The notes: generated by a model from the letters alone, not told the origin. Shown: positions 1 through 6,269, counted from the first letter of the stretch. The stretch: 8,538 bases of DNA from Bacillota bacterium (GCA_023457175.1 JAEWMM010000313.1:1-8538), one strand, 5' to 3'. A program made the numbers and translations.

Positions 1-354
1 ATCCTCCGACGTTAAAAAGCGCTTTGAAACAATAATGTCGTACACCTTTCCATGGGTGAACGACTCAACACGGCTGGTATACACCTCACCCGCAATATTT
101 TTGGTGGGGTTCTTTTTAGCAAAAACCACGGGCACGTTAAAATATTGTGCGACAATACAGGCAATTCCGATGCCGGAGGCCTCAATGGTCAGAATCTTAT
201 TGATATCGCAGTCGCCAAACCGGCGCTTAAACTCCTTGCCGATCTCGGCAAACAGCCCGATATCCATCTGATGGTTTAAAAAGCTGTCCACCTTCAGGAC
301 ATTGCCGGACATAACCCGCCCGTCTTTAAGAATACGATCCTTTAGCAGCTGCAT
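1..354 (-). CDS. xpt: Xanthine phosphoribosyltransferase, 3' part cut by window edge
   Basis: Purine salvage enzyme of the cytoplasm that joins xanthine to PRPP to give XMP. The 118 visible residues match the N-terminal part of Bacillus subtilis Xpt as I remember it: LKVDSFLNHQMD near residue 21, an FAEIGKEFKRRF helix, the ILTIEASGI strand and PVVFAKK with the following variable segment. The family is about 190 residues, so roughly the last 70, including the PRPP-binding loop, lie beyond the left edge. The ATG at 354 is chosen because GAGGT (364-368) sits 9 bases upstream; another ATG at 359 is out of frame and stops after a few codons. It has its own promoter (407-435), which leaves a leader of only about 45 bases. 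There is therefore no room for the guanine riboswitch that controls xpt in B. subtilis. Identification is firm. Confidence 0.93.
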   Translation of the reverse strand, partial: MQLLKDRILKDGRVMSGNVLKVDSFLNHQMDIGLFAEIGKEFKRRFGDCDINKILTIEASGIGIACIVAQYFNVPVVFAKKNPTKNIAGEVYTSRVESFTHGKVYDIIVSKRFLTSED

Positions 355-406
355 GGCATCGTTACCTCAACTCTCTTAACGGTTATAAAAACAAAATTAC
401 GAGAAA

Positions 407-435
407 ATTCTATCAAAAAAGCGAGGGATTGTCAC
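407..435 (-). promoter_or_regulatory. Sigma-A promoter of xpt
   Basis: Read on the minus strand there is GTGACA (430-435), a 17-base spacer and TAGAAT (407-412). Start of transcription would be near 400, giving a leader of about 45 bases before the xpt ATG. It lies between the alaX stop and xpt, so xpt can be transcribed independently of alaX. Confidence 0.65.
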
Positions 436-518
436 CTGTTTACCAAGGAAAAGTTAATGTTTTGTAAAAAATAGTGCCTTTGATGGAAAAGAGATAAAAT
501 TCTAAGAAGTCTTTGGGG

Positions 519-536
519 ATTGCGACGAAGCGCAAT
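519..536 (-). terminator. Weak hairpin after alaX, possible inefficient terminator
   Basis: ATTGCG and CGCAAT form a 6-bp stem around a 6-base loop, 22 bases beyond the alaX stop on the minus strand. No clear U-tract follows on that strand, so termination would be inefficient at best and alaX transcripts may read into xpt. Confidence 0.25.
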
Positions 537-557
537 TCCGATAATTTTCCATAAAAA

Positions 558-1712
558 TCATCTTGAGGAAATATATTCTGAAATGCAGGCGCGATCTGCC
601 GCGAGAGTTCCCTGCGTGAGCTGCGCGTTGCCGCCGCCCTTGCCGCCAAGCGCCTGATGCAGCGCTGTTGAAAGCGCGCGCGCATCGCCGTTGACGACGC
701 CCAGCGCATAGCGATAGCCGCTTTCGTCGTCGCCGCACAGCAGCAGACAGGGGCCGGGGCGGTGCTCGGTCAGTTGCAGGCAATACCGGCGCAGCTCATG
801 GGGGGTCAAATTCTCTTCAAACAGGCCGAGAAAACCGTCGCCCCGATCGATCGATTCAAGGCGTACGGCAAACAGCTTGTCCCGGGCCGCCGTCAGCTCG
901 GTACGCAGCATATCGTTTTCGTTGAGAATCCGCTGTACCGCGTCGGCAATCTCGGCGGGCTTGGCCGAAAGCAGATGTGAGATATCGGCCACCGAAGCAT
1001 CCTTTTGACAGTAGTCGGCCAATGCCCGCTCACCGCATAGCAAGCCCACCCGGGTGCCGCCTTTATAGCGCTGGGGAGAAAGCAGCTTAATCAGCCCGAT
1101 CTCGCCGGTTTTGGCTACGTGGGTGCCGCAGCAGGCGCAGCAGTCGGCACCCGGCACGGTGATAATACGCACCGCGCCGGACAGGGCCTTTTTGCTGCGG
1201 TAGTCAAGCGCTGCCAACGCCTGTGCGTCGGGGTAGTCCTCCCGCACCGGAATGTCGGCAAATACCATGCGGTTGGCCTCCAGTTCGGCGGCGGCCAGCT
1301 GTTCGGCTGAAAGCGCGCCGTTAAAATCAACGGTGACCATTGCGCTGCCCATATGAAAGCCGACGTTATCCAGCTTAAACAGCCTGTGAATAATACCGGA
1401 GACGATATGCTCTCCGGTGTGGTGCTGCATCAGCGAAAAGCGGCGCGGCCAGTCTATTTTGCCGACCAAGGCTTCACCCACTGTCAGCGCGGCGTCGGTG
1501 GTGTGTATAATGGCTTCACCCTTTTCATGCACATCCAGCACCTTGACGTCCCCCAGTGTACCGATGTCGGCGGGTTGTCCGCCCCCCTCGGGATAAAAGC
1601 AGGTGGTATCGAGCTCGACGGCAAAATGTTCCCCCTGCGGCACGCAAGAGCGCACCGTTGCCGAAAATTCAGTCTGATACGGGTTTTCTTTAAACAGCTT
1701 TTTCACAGGCAT
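558..1712 (-). CDS. AlaX-type alanyl-tRNA editing protein with C-terminal DHHA1 domain
   Basis: A stand-alone editing protein related to the editing half of alanyl-tRNA synthetase. The family hydrolyses mischarged Ser-tRNA(Ala) or Gly-tRNA(Ala) in the cytoplasm. The 384 residues read in order as a synthetase second additional domain with GGGQP at 43-47, the zinc-binding HTGEH (H98, H102), and the second zinc motif CCGTH (C194, H198). A helical linker (about 240-280) and a DHHA1-like domain ending in a GGKGGG motif near the C-terminus follow. This long architecture is the AlaX-L type. Start ATG 1712 has GGAG (1720-1723) 7 bases upstream. The gene ends in TGA at normal family length. It appears to be transcribed from its own promoter at 1753-1781, with xpt downstream. 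All metal ligands are present, so it should be active. Confidence 0.92.
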   Translation of the reverse strand: MPVKKLFKENPYQTEFSATVRSCVPQGEHFAVELDTTCFYPEGGGQPADIGTLGDVKVLDVHEKGEAIIHTTDAALTVGEALVGKIDWPRRFSLMQHHTGEHIVSGIIHRLFKLDNVGFHMGSAMVTVDFNGALSAEQLAAAELEANRMVFADIPVREDYPDAQALAALDYRSKKALSGAVRIITVPGADCCACCGTHVAKTGEIGLIKLLSPQRYKGGTRVGLLCGERALADYCQKDASVADISHLLSAKPAEIADAVQRILNENDMLRTELTAARDKLFAVRLESIDRGDGFLGLFEENLTPHELRRYCLQLTEHRPGPCLLLCGDDESGYRYALGVVNGDARALSTALHQALGGKGGGNAQLTQGTLAADRACISEYISSR

Positions 1713-1752
1713 GGTATCACTCCGGTTCTTAAAAATAAATCAGATTTTTTAT

Positions 1753-1781
1753 TTATTAAAAATACCGCAAGATATTTTCAA
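1753..1781 (-). promoter_or_regulatory. Sigma-A promoter of the alanyl-tRNA editing gene
   Basis: On the minus strand TTGAAA (1776-1781), a 17-base spacer and TAATAA (1753-1758) precede the gene, giving a leader of about 34 bases. The -10 region lies inside a 12-base sequence, TTTATTAAAAAT on the plus strand (1752-1763), which recurs at 1815-1826. Confidence 0.55.
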
Positions 1782-2078
1782 TTCGCACATCGCAAATAGG
1801 CGGCCGCATTTAAATTTATTAAAAATGCAATAAAATAGAAGGCTGTCCCGTCCCTGGCGGCAATATCACGCCGCCAAAGGCAAAACAGACTGTTAGGCTT
1901 CTGTATTTTTGATCGGTATAAATAACAGTATAGCACAATGCGCGGGTCGCTTCCAGCCTTTGCGCAAAACGGTGTTTGTGCTACAATAAAATAAAAACCG
2001 AACCACGACAAAAGCATACGCGTTTCGCGTAAATCTTCAGTCAATATTCGGTATAAAACAGATGAGGGGGCAGGCGGC
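1782..2078. other. Intergenic stretch between divergent genes, with one GC-rich hairpin
   Basis: No convincing gene is present; the open frames here lack ribosome sites and family resemblance. The stretch holds a second copy of TTTATTAAAAAT (1815-1826), a perfect 7-bp hairpin TGGCGGC/GCCGCCA with an 8-base loop (1855-1876), and a candidate plus-strand promoter (1960-1987). The hairpin is not followed by a U-tract in either direction, so it is a poor terminator. No riboswitch or known small RNA was recognised. Confidence 0.5.
1960..1987 (+). promoter_or_regulatory. Candidate promoter of the DUF1653-sirtuin operon
   Basis: TTGCGC (1960-1965), a 16-base spacer and TACAAT (1982-1987) fit a sigma-A promoter with a good -10 and a partial -35 box. 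The leader to the first start codon would be about 85 bases. No other equally good match was seen in the upstream region. Confidence 0.45.
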
Positions 2079-2300
2079 ATGGAACAGACCGTCCGCGCCG
2101 GACGTTACCGGCATTTTAAAGGAAAGGAATACCGTGTTCTTTACACAGCACGGCACAGCGAAACGCTTGAGCCCTATGTGGTGTATCAGGCACTGTACGG
2201 CGAAGGCGGAATCTGGGTGCGCCCGGCCGCTATGTGGCAGGAGACGGTGGTGCAAGACGGCCGGCCGCAGCCGCGCTTTGCGTATCTTGGGGAGGAATAA
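2079..2300 (+). CDS. DUF1653 family small protein
   Basis: A 73-residue protein matching the DUF1653 pattern: an N-terminal GRYRHFKGKEY strand pair, ARHSETLEPYVVYQALYG in the middle (residues about 24-41), and GIWVRPAAMW followed by an acidic end. The family is small, usually 60-80 residues, and of unknown biochemical function; it has no membrane segment or signal peptide. Start ATG 2079 is set by GAGGGGG (2064-2070) at 8 bases. The stop is only 4 bases before the sirtuin start, so the two genes are very likely co-transcribed and translationally coupled. This is a family-level call only; the neighbouring NAD-dependent deacetylase is suggestive context but does not reveal function. Confidence 0.85.
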   Translation: MEQTVRAGRYRHFKGKEYRVLYTARHSETLEPYVVYQALYGEGGIWVRPAAMWQETVVQDGRPQPRFAYLGEE

Positions 2301-2304
2301 CGGC

Positions 2305-3033
2305 ATGGAGGGCATTAAAAAACTTCAAGGGCTTATTGATCAAAGCAGCCGGATCGTCTTTTTCGGCGGTGCGGGGGTATCCACCGAGAGCGGGATACCC
2401 GATTTTCGCAGCGTGGACGGACTTTATAACCAGCAGTTCGATTACCCGCCCGAGACCATTTTAAGCCACAGCTTTTTTATGCGGCACACCGGGGATTTTT
2501 ACCGGTTCTATCAGAGCAAGATGATGTACAGTGGCATTTTGACAAACGCGGCGCATTATAAACTCGCGGAGCTGGAAGCGGCGGGCAAACTCTTGGCTGT
2601 TATCACCCAGAACATCGACGGGCTACATCAACAGGCCGGCAGCCAAAACGTGCTGGAGCTGCATGGCTCGATGCTGCGCAATTACTGCATGACCTGAGGT
2701 GAGGCATATGTCATAGAAGCCATGCGCGGTCCCGGCATACCCCGCTGCGGTTGCGGCGGCGTCATAAAGCCGGACGTTGTGCTGTATGAAGAAGCGCTGC
2801 ATACCGATACCGTTGAACGGGCGGTGTCCGCGCTGCGGACGGCTGATCTGGTCATCGTCGGCGGAACCAGTCTGGCGGTATACCCGGCCGCGGGACTGCT
2901 CGATTACACCCGGGGCAAAATTGTGTTGATCAACCGCGACGCCACCCGGCTCGATGCCGCTGCCGAGCTCGTGATAAGCGAACGTATCGGCGAGGTACTG
3001 GCTCAAATACAGGTGGGTTCGTCGGCCAGATAG
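2305..3033 (+). CDS. Sir2 NAD-dependent protein deacylase with in-frame TGA at a zinc-ligand position (selenocysteine or nonsense)
   Basis: A sirtuin removes acyl groups from protein lysines using NAD. Read through one TGA (2695-2697), the frame gives 242 residues, normal for bacterial sirtuins. Visible motifs: GAGVSTESGIPDFRS at 22-36 (NAD loop), TQNIDGLH at 101-108, catalytic H120 in ELHGS, C128 starting the first zinc pair, C148 and C150 (CGC) as the second pair, KPDVVLYEE at 155-163, GGTSLAVYPAAGL at 186-198 and INRD at 209-212. The TGA is codon 131 and reads C-M-T-(TGA)-G, exactly the expected second cysteine of the first pair. The flanking frame is unbroken on both sides. ATG 2305 has GGAGG (2291-2295) 9 bases upstream. 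If TGA stops translation, the product is a 130-residue fragment without the zinc site and C-terminal Rossmann part. Possible readings are selenocysteine, a single-base nonsense mutation of TGC/TGT, or a sequence error; the data here cannot choose. Confidence 0.88.
2722..2738 (+). promoter_or_regulatory. Small hairpin after the sirtuin TGA, weak SECIS candidate
   Basis: ATGC, a bulged G, and CG pair with CGGCAT around a 4-base loop GTCC (2729-2732). The loop begins 31 bases after the TGA and starts with G, which falls within the loose bacterial SECIS description (loop some 16-37 bases after UGA, a G in the first two loop positions). The stem is short (6 bp with a bulge) and competing pairings exist, for example GCGG at 2726 with CCGC at 2742. 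Such hairpins are common by chance. Confidence 0.2.
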
Positions 3034-3515
3034 GGTAAGATGACGCTGTAGCGCTCAATAAGCGTCTCAAGCCGCATGGCGGCGTTGGCCGGACTCGTCG
3101 AGGGCAGCACGATGGCCGGTCTGCCGGTGACAGGCTCGCACAGGCGGCGGTAGAATCTTCCGGCGGTTTGTCCCGTGGTGAATATCGCTCTGATGTCGGC
3201 GGTATGGAGTATTTCGCTAAGGTCGTTGGGCTCGGCGTTCTGGATGCTGGCGTCGCTGGCGCCTTCAATGGTGCAGCTTTTTAAAACGTCGGTCAGGGCG
3301 ATGCCGTGTGTCAGGCACAGGTTACGCCGATTGTCGTTGTCCTCGTATGGAGGACAATCGAACAACGCGCACAGCACCTTCCAAAAGCGGTTTTGCGGGT
3401 GTGCGTAGTAAAAGGCGCGTTGCCTTGACATGGGGGAGGGCATTGTCCCAAGAAGTAAAACGCGCGAATTTTTATCGTAGAGGGGTGGTATAGGGTGCAC
3501 AATAGTCTCTCTCAT
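3003..3515 (-). CDS. Hypoxanthine (deoxyinosine)-DNA glycosylase, uracil-DNA glycosylase superfamily family 6
   Basis: A base-excision repair enzyme that removes hypoxanthine arising from adenine deamination. The 170-residue sequence starts with PPLYDKNSRVLLLGTMPSPMS (motif 1, residues 10-30), then YYAHPQNRFWKVL (36-48), in which the asparagine N42 fits the catalytic asparagine described for this family, and STSPAN (139-144) as the second active-site loop. Length is typical. ATG 3515 has GGAGGT (3524-3529) 8 bases upstream. Its last 31 bases overlap the 3' end of the sirtuin on the opposite strand, with no terminator between the convergent genes. It differs from Mug and family 4 enzymes in lacking their motif 1 forms. 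Substrate preference is inferred from family membership. Confidence 0.85.
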   Translation of the reverse strand: MRETIVHPIPPLYDKNSRVLLLGTMPSPMSRQRAFYYAHPQNRFWKVLCALFDCPPYEDNDNRRNLCLTHGIALTDVLKSCTIEGASDASIQNAEPNDLSEILHTADIRAIFTTGQTAGRFYRRLCEPVTGRPAIVLPSTSPANAAMRLETLIERYSVILPYLADEPTCI

Positions 3516-3565
3516 CAGAGCTTACCTCCGCAGTAAGGCCGTCTTTTGGCAGTTTATCTAACACG

Positions 3566-3574
3566 ATCATAACA
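3566..3574 (-). promoter_or_regulatory. Extended -10 promoter of the deoxyinosine glycosylase gene
   Basis: On the minus strand TGT followed by TATGAT makes an extended -10 element about 50 bases upstream of the start codon. No good -35 box is seen at the right distance, which is usual for extended -10 promoters. Confidence 0.45.
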
Positions 3575-4011
3575 TATTTGGCGGTTGTTTTCATCCTTAA
3601 GAGGCACGGCGTTCGCCAATAACCCAGACGGGGGAGCCGTATTTTTCAAATAAATAGCATGTTGTTAAATATGAATTAATATAAGCAGAAAAATTCAAAA
3701 AATGCTTATAATGCAATGGATGGTTTTGCAATGTGAATAATTTCTTATTCAGAGCATCAAAAAATAGACCGATATCAGCCGGGCCGGCGTCAATGTACAC
3801 CTGACGGATTCGGCTTTATCAACCATAAAATTGTTGTGTGGCTTACAATGAAATTTAAGTCTATAAATAGACGGTCGGTTATTCTTGTTGCACAAAACAG
3901 TGCCCGATATTGGCAAAACTGCTTGGCAACCCAACTTTTTTAGTATAGATAAAAATAGGTAAAATTTGTTATGATTGTTTTGCATCTAAAAATAAAGGAG
4001 CGTGTAGCGAA
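3575..4011. other. AT-rich intergenic stretch without a convincing gene
   Basis: Several short open frames cross this region but none has a ribosome site or a family I recognise. On the minus strand a frame from 3800 to 3597 (starting VYIDAGPADIGLFFDALNKK) looks mildly protein-like. It would join, after a one-base shift, to an upstream ATG-led stretch near 3828; it may be a decayed gene remnant. Upstream of the small plus-strand gene lie TTGGCAA twice (3910-3916 and 3923-3929) and -10-like TATAGA (3944) and TATGAT (3970-3975), which may hold that gene's promoter. Confidence 0.4.
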
Positions 4012-4245
4012 ATGATCATCTACTATGAGATTGTATGTACAGAAAGACATATTGAAGATTATGGCCCCTGTAGCGTATTTGGCCTGAGAGCATTTGAAGA
4101 GGGAAAAATGTGCAGTGAGTCGGTTTGCTGCATTGAAGATATCTCTTCAAACAGGCAGTTTGTCGAAGCGCTCTGTGACCTGCTCCGGCGCCGCGATGTT
4201 CACCCTGTCCATATTAAAGACGTCGTGTTGGATGCCATCAGTTAG
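4012..4245 (+). CDS. Small DUF6514-like protein
   Basis: A 77-residue soluble protein without signal peptide or membrane helix. The layout resembles DUF6514 proteins of Clostridia: an N-terminal YYEIVCTE strand, a YGPCSVFGLRAFE strand pair, CSESVCCIEDISSNRQFVEALCDLL in the middle, and a HPVHIKDVVLDAI helix at the end. It carries four cysteines (residues 9, 20, 34 and the CC pair near 39 counted together), more than usual for a small cytoplasmic protein. The start ATG 4012 has GGAG (3997-4000) 11 bases upstream. Its TAG stop overlaps the stop of the convergent LuxR-type regulator. Function is unknown; the family assignment is from memory of the pattern and is moderate. Confidence 0.65.
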   Translation: MIIYYEIVCTERHIEDYGPCSVFGLRAFEEGKMCSESVCCIEDISSNRQFVEALCDLLRRRDVHPVHIKDVVLDAIS

Positions 4246-5450
4246 TCGTCGCCGGCGAGAATCAGCCGGACAAGCTCAACACGGTTATTAATCTGCAACT
4301 TACTGTAAATGTTTGAAAGATTTTTCTTGACGGTTCCCTCGGTGATGCCGCAATCGGCCGAGATGCCCTTGATGGAATTTCCATTTACGATATGACAGGC
4401 GATTTCAAATTCGCGCTTGGTCAATCGGTCCGCAAGGCTTTGTATAGATAGCTGCGGACCGGTAGCGGGCATGACAAACAAAAACATCTGGTTCAAGTTC
4501 GTCGTTGGAATGGCGGCGATCAGGCAGTCAAGGTTGCCCATACGGTGTGAAACGGTAAGAATACTCTGCTTCGAGCAGCAGATCGGGATAATTTGGGCTT
4601 TCAGAAACTCAAAGTCCTCATGCGAATAGACCAGACGGTTAAAGCAGGGATTTGCATTTGTCAGCCTTTTAAACTTTCCGTTTTCCGTTTCCAGAACCGC
4701 CACGCCGACATTGCCTGCTTCGCAGATCGGCTTCGGGTTGATGTTGACCGATTTCATCATCTGATAGTAGTCCTGCGCTTCCAACAGATGCAGCCCAATC
4801 AGCATATGCTGCTCATAATGGTTTAAAGGAACCAGCATGATCAGCAGGTGATGGGGCTTTTTATTGCGCACAAAGACATCCATAAAATAGCTGATTTTAT
4901 TAAGCGCCATAGACCGCTTGATAAGCTTATCGGTACACACGGTGTGCATACAGGAGAACAGATTGCCTATGGGCTCTCCGGCGTTTACGCCCATCAGCTT
5001 TGAGAGGGCGGGGCTGATGCTGGATATCCGATAGCCGTCTTGGGCGCAGTTTACTAAAATGGAATCATAAAAGCAGCCGCAGAATTTATTTAACGGCATG
5101 TTGACCAGATTGTTCGCGCTATAGGCGCGGGTGGCCTCGTCTACGTCCCAAATGGGCAGCAGGGTGATTGTCAGCAGGGATCTGTTGTAAGAGAGCGCAT
5201 AGCTCCAGAAACAACCCTGAATTTCACGTAAATCCCGGATGCACTCATTACCCTCTCTGATATAAGAAAAGGCCTGATATAGCCAGGCGGCAGTTTGCTC
5301 CGGCACTATTTTTTCAAGCGGCAGTCCCATTGCGTCCGGATTGATATCCATAACACGGCAAAAGGCTTTCGTGGCACTGCTTAGCCGCAGGCTGGACTCC
5401 TGCTCATTTGCAGTGAATATACATTCATATACAGGAGGGGTGTTTTTCAA
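4242..5450 (-). CDS. PAS-like sensor with C-terminal LuxR-type HTH, transcriptional regulator
   Basis: A 402-residue DNA-binding regulator. The last 60 residues are a LuxR/GerE helix-turn-helix: LTKREFEIACHIVNG, then SIKGISADCGITEGTVKKNL as the helix-turn-helix, and IYSKLQINNRVELVRL. The upstream 340 residues have no receiver domain. They contain two or three PAS-like stretches; the clearest, in the middle, reads GYRISSISPALSKLMGV. These are rich in cysteine, so a small-molecule or redox signal is possible but not shown. I choose TTG 5450 as start because AAAGGAAG (5457-5464) lies 6 bases upstream. An upstream in-frame GTG (5498) coincides with the expected transcription start of the promoter at 5504-5512 and has no ribosome site. 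It ends with TAA overlapping the stop of the convergent small gene, leaving no terminator. Targets are unknown. Confidence 0.82.
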   Translation of the reverse strand: MKNTPPVYECIFTANEQESSLRLSSATKAFCRVMDINPDAMGLPLEKIVPEQTAAWLYQAFSYIREGNECIRDLREIQGCFWSYALSYNRSLLTITLLPIWDVDEATRAYSANNLVNMPLNKFCGCFYDSILVNCAQDGYRISSISPALSKLMGVNAGEPIGNLFSCMHTVCTDKLIKRSMALNKISYFMDVFVRNKKPHHLLIMLVPLNHYEQHMLIGLHLLEAQDYYQMMKSVNINPKPICEAGNVGVAVLETENGKFKRLTNANPCFNRLVYSHEDFEFLKAQIIPICCSKQSILTVSHRMGNLDCLIAAIPTTNLNQMFLFVMPATGPQLSIQSLADRLTKREFEIACHIVNGNSIKGISADCGITEGTVKKNLSNIYSKLQINNRVELVRLILAGDD

Positions 5451-5503
5451 AGCGGTCTTCCTTTCGTGAAAAGTATTCTTCTTATACAAATATCCCACTA
5501 ATA

Positions 5504-5512
5504 ATTATAACA
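5504..5512 (-). promoter_or_regulatory. Extended -10 promoter of the LuxR-type regulator
   Basis: Minus-strand TGT-TATAAT is a consensus extended -10. Transcription would start near 5497, about 47 bases before the TTG start codon at 5450. No good -35 box is visible. Two copies of a 12-base sequence lie upstream (5551-5562 and 5594-5605). Confidence 0.6.
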
Positions 5513-5550
5513 TTTTGCAAGAATAGATTAAATTGCGTTGTTCCACAAAA

Positions 5551-5605
5551 TTTGTAGAAAAAGTTGTTTTATCCGTTCATGTTTAAGGCCTATTTTGTAG
5601 AAAAA
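5551..5605. repeat. Two direct copies of a 12-base motif upstream of the regulator promoter
   Basis: TTTGTAGAAAAA (plus strand) occurs at 5551-5562 and 5594-5605, 43 bases apart start to start, about four helical turns. Both lie 40-100 bases upstream of the -10 element on the regulator's side. They could be operator half-sites for the regulator itself or another factor. The motif is AT-rich, so chance is not excluded. Confidence 0.4.
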
Positions 5606-5650
5606 CAATGAAAAATGTTGAATGCTGTTACATTTGGCTAAGAAAAACGA

Positions 5651-5686
5651 AAAAGGCGGCAAAGAATACGCTTTGCCGCCTTTTTT
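5651..5686 (-). terminator. Strong Rho-independent terminator of the HD-domain gene
   Basis: GGCGGCAAAG pairs perfectly with CTTTGCCGCC (5655-5664 with 5671-5680) around a 6-base loop. On the minus strand it is followed by TTTTTCGTTTTT, and on the plus strand by TTTTTT, so it can work in both directions. It sits about 20 bases after the HD gene stop and insulates that gene from the regulator downstream. Confidence 0.92.
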
Positions 5687-5702
5687 CAGTTTAAGCCCCG
5701 AC

Positions 5703-6269
5703 TCAGGCGTTAAATTGATTTGCCGCTTCTTCACAGGTTCTCATGGCGAGAATCGTTTGCGAAATCAGCTCGTCAAGCGCCCAGCCAAGCCGTTCGGCGC
5801 CCTTTTCAATAACCTCGCGGGAGCATCCCGCTGCAAACGCCGGCGTTTTAAACTTCTTTTTGACCGATTTTAATTCCATATCCTGTACGCTTTTAGAGGG
5901 GCGCATCAGCGCGACGGCACCGATCAGACCGGTGAGCTCATCGGTGGCGTAGAGCACCTTTTCCATATCGCTTAGCGGCTCAATATCCACAGCGTGCGGC
6001 CAACCATGGCTCGCGGTGGCGCGAATAATAACCGCGTCGACGCCGGCCTCCGCCATCAGCTGCTGCTGCTTGACGCAATGCGCCTGTGGAAACTGCTCAA
6101 AATCGAGGTCGTGCAGCAGTCCCACCATCGCCCACAGCTCGGCCTCATCGGTGTGCCCAAGCTGATTGGCAAAATAACGCATGACGCCCTCCAGAGTGAC
6201 GGCATGCTTTAAGTGAAAAGGCTCCTTGTTATATTGTGTCAAGAGATTCCAGGCTTGTTCGCGTGTCAT
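5703..6269 (-). CDS. HD-domain phosphohydrolase family protein
   Basis: A 188-residue soluble metal-dependent hydrolase of the HD superfamily. Metal-ligand motifs in order: H22 (HLKHAVTLEG), H53-D54 (LLHDLDFEQFP), a further ASHGW histidine around residue 87, and a YATDELTGL aspartate near 109. Together these make the usual H...HD...H...D set. This form, starting MTREQAWNLL and about 185 residues long, is widespread in Firmicutes and its substrate is not established. ATG 6269 is preferred: GGAG (6280-6283) is 10 bases upstream, whereas the alternative in-frame TTG at 6332 is itself the -35 box of the gene's promoter. It is divergent from cysteine synthase and followed by a strong terminator. 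It ends in TGA at normal length. Confidence 0.85.
   Translation of the reverse strand: MTREQAWNLLTQYNKEPFHLKHAVTLEGVMRYFANQLGHTDEAELWAMVGLLHDLDFEQFPQAHCVKQQQLMAEAGVDAVIIRATASHGWPHAVDIEPLSDMEKVLYATDELTGLIGAVALMRPSKSVQDMELKSVKKKFKTPAFAAGCSREVIEKGAERLGWALDELISQTILAMRTCEEAANQFNA

Noticed and set aside
440..783. Minus-strand open frames overlapping the 3' end of alaX
   Set aside because: They are alternative frames of the alaX coding sequence with arginine/alanine-rich, low-complexity translations typical of GC-rich shadow frames.
1778..2080. Minus-strand open frame of about 100 codons between alaX and the DUF1653 gene
   Set aside because: No ribosome site, no recognisable family, and it would overlap the promoter regions of both flanking genes.
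2722..3033. Separate downstream gene starting at ATG 2722
   Set aside because: It is in the same frame as the sirtuin N-terminus and encodes exactly its missing C-terminal half; no ribosome site is at a proper distance, so it is one gene with a TGA.
5451..5498. GTG 5498 as start of the LuxR-type regulator
   Set aside because: It coincides with the expected transcription start and has no ribosome site; TTG 5450 has AAAGGAAG at the right distance.
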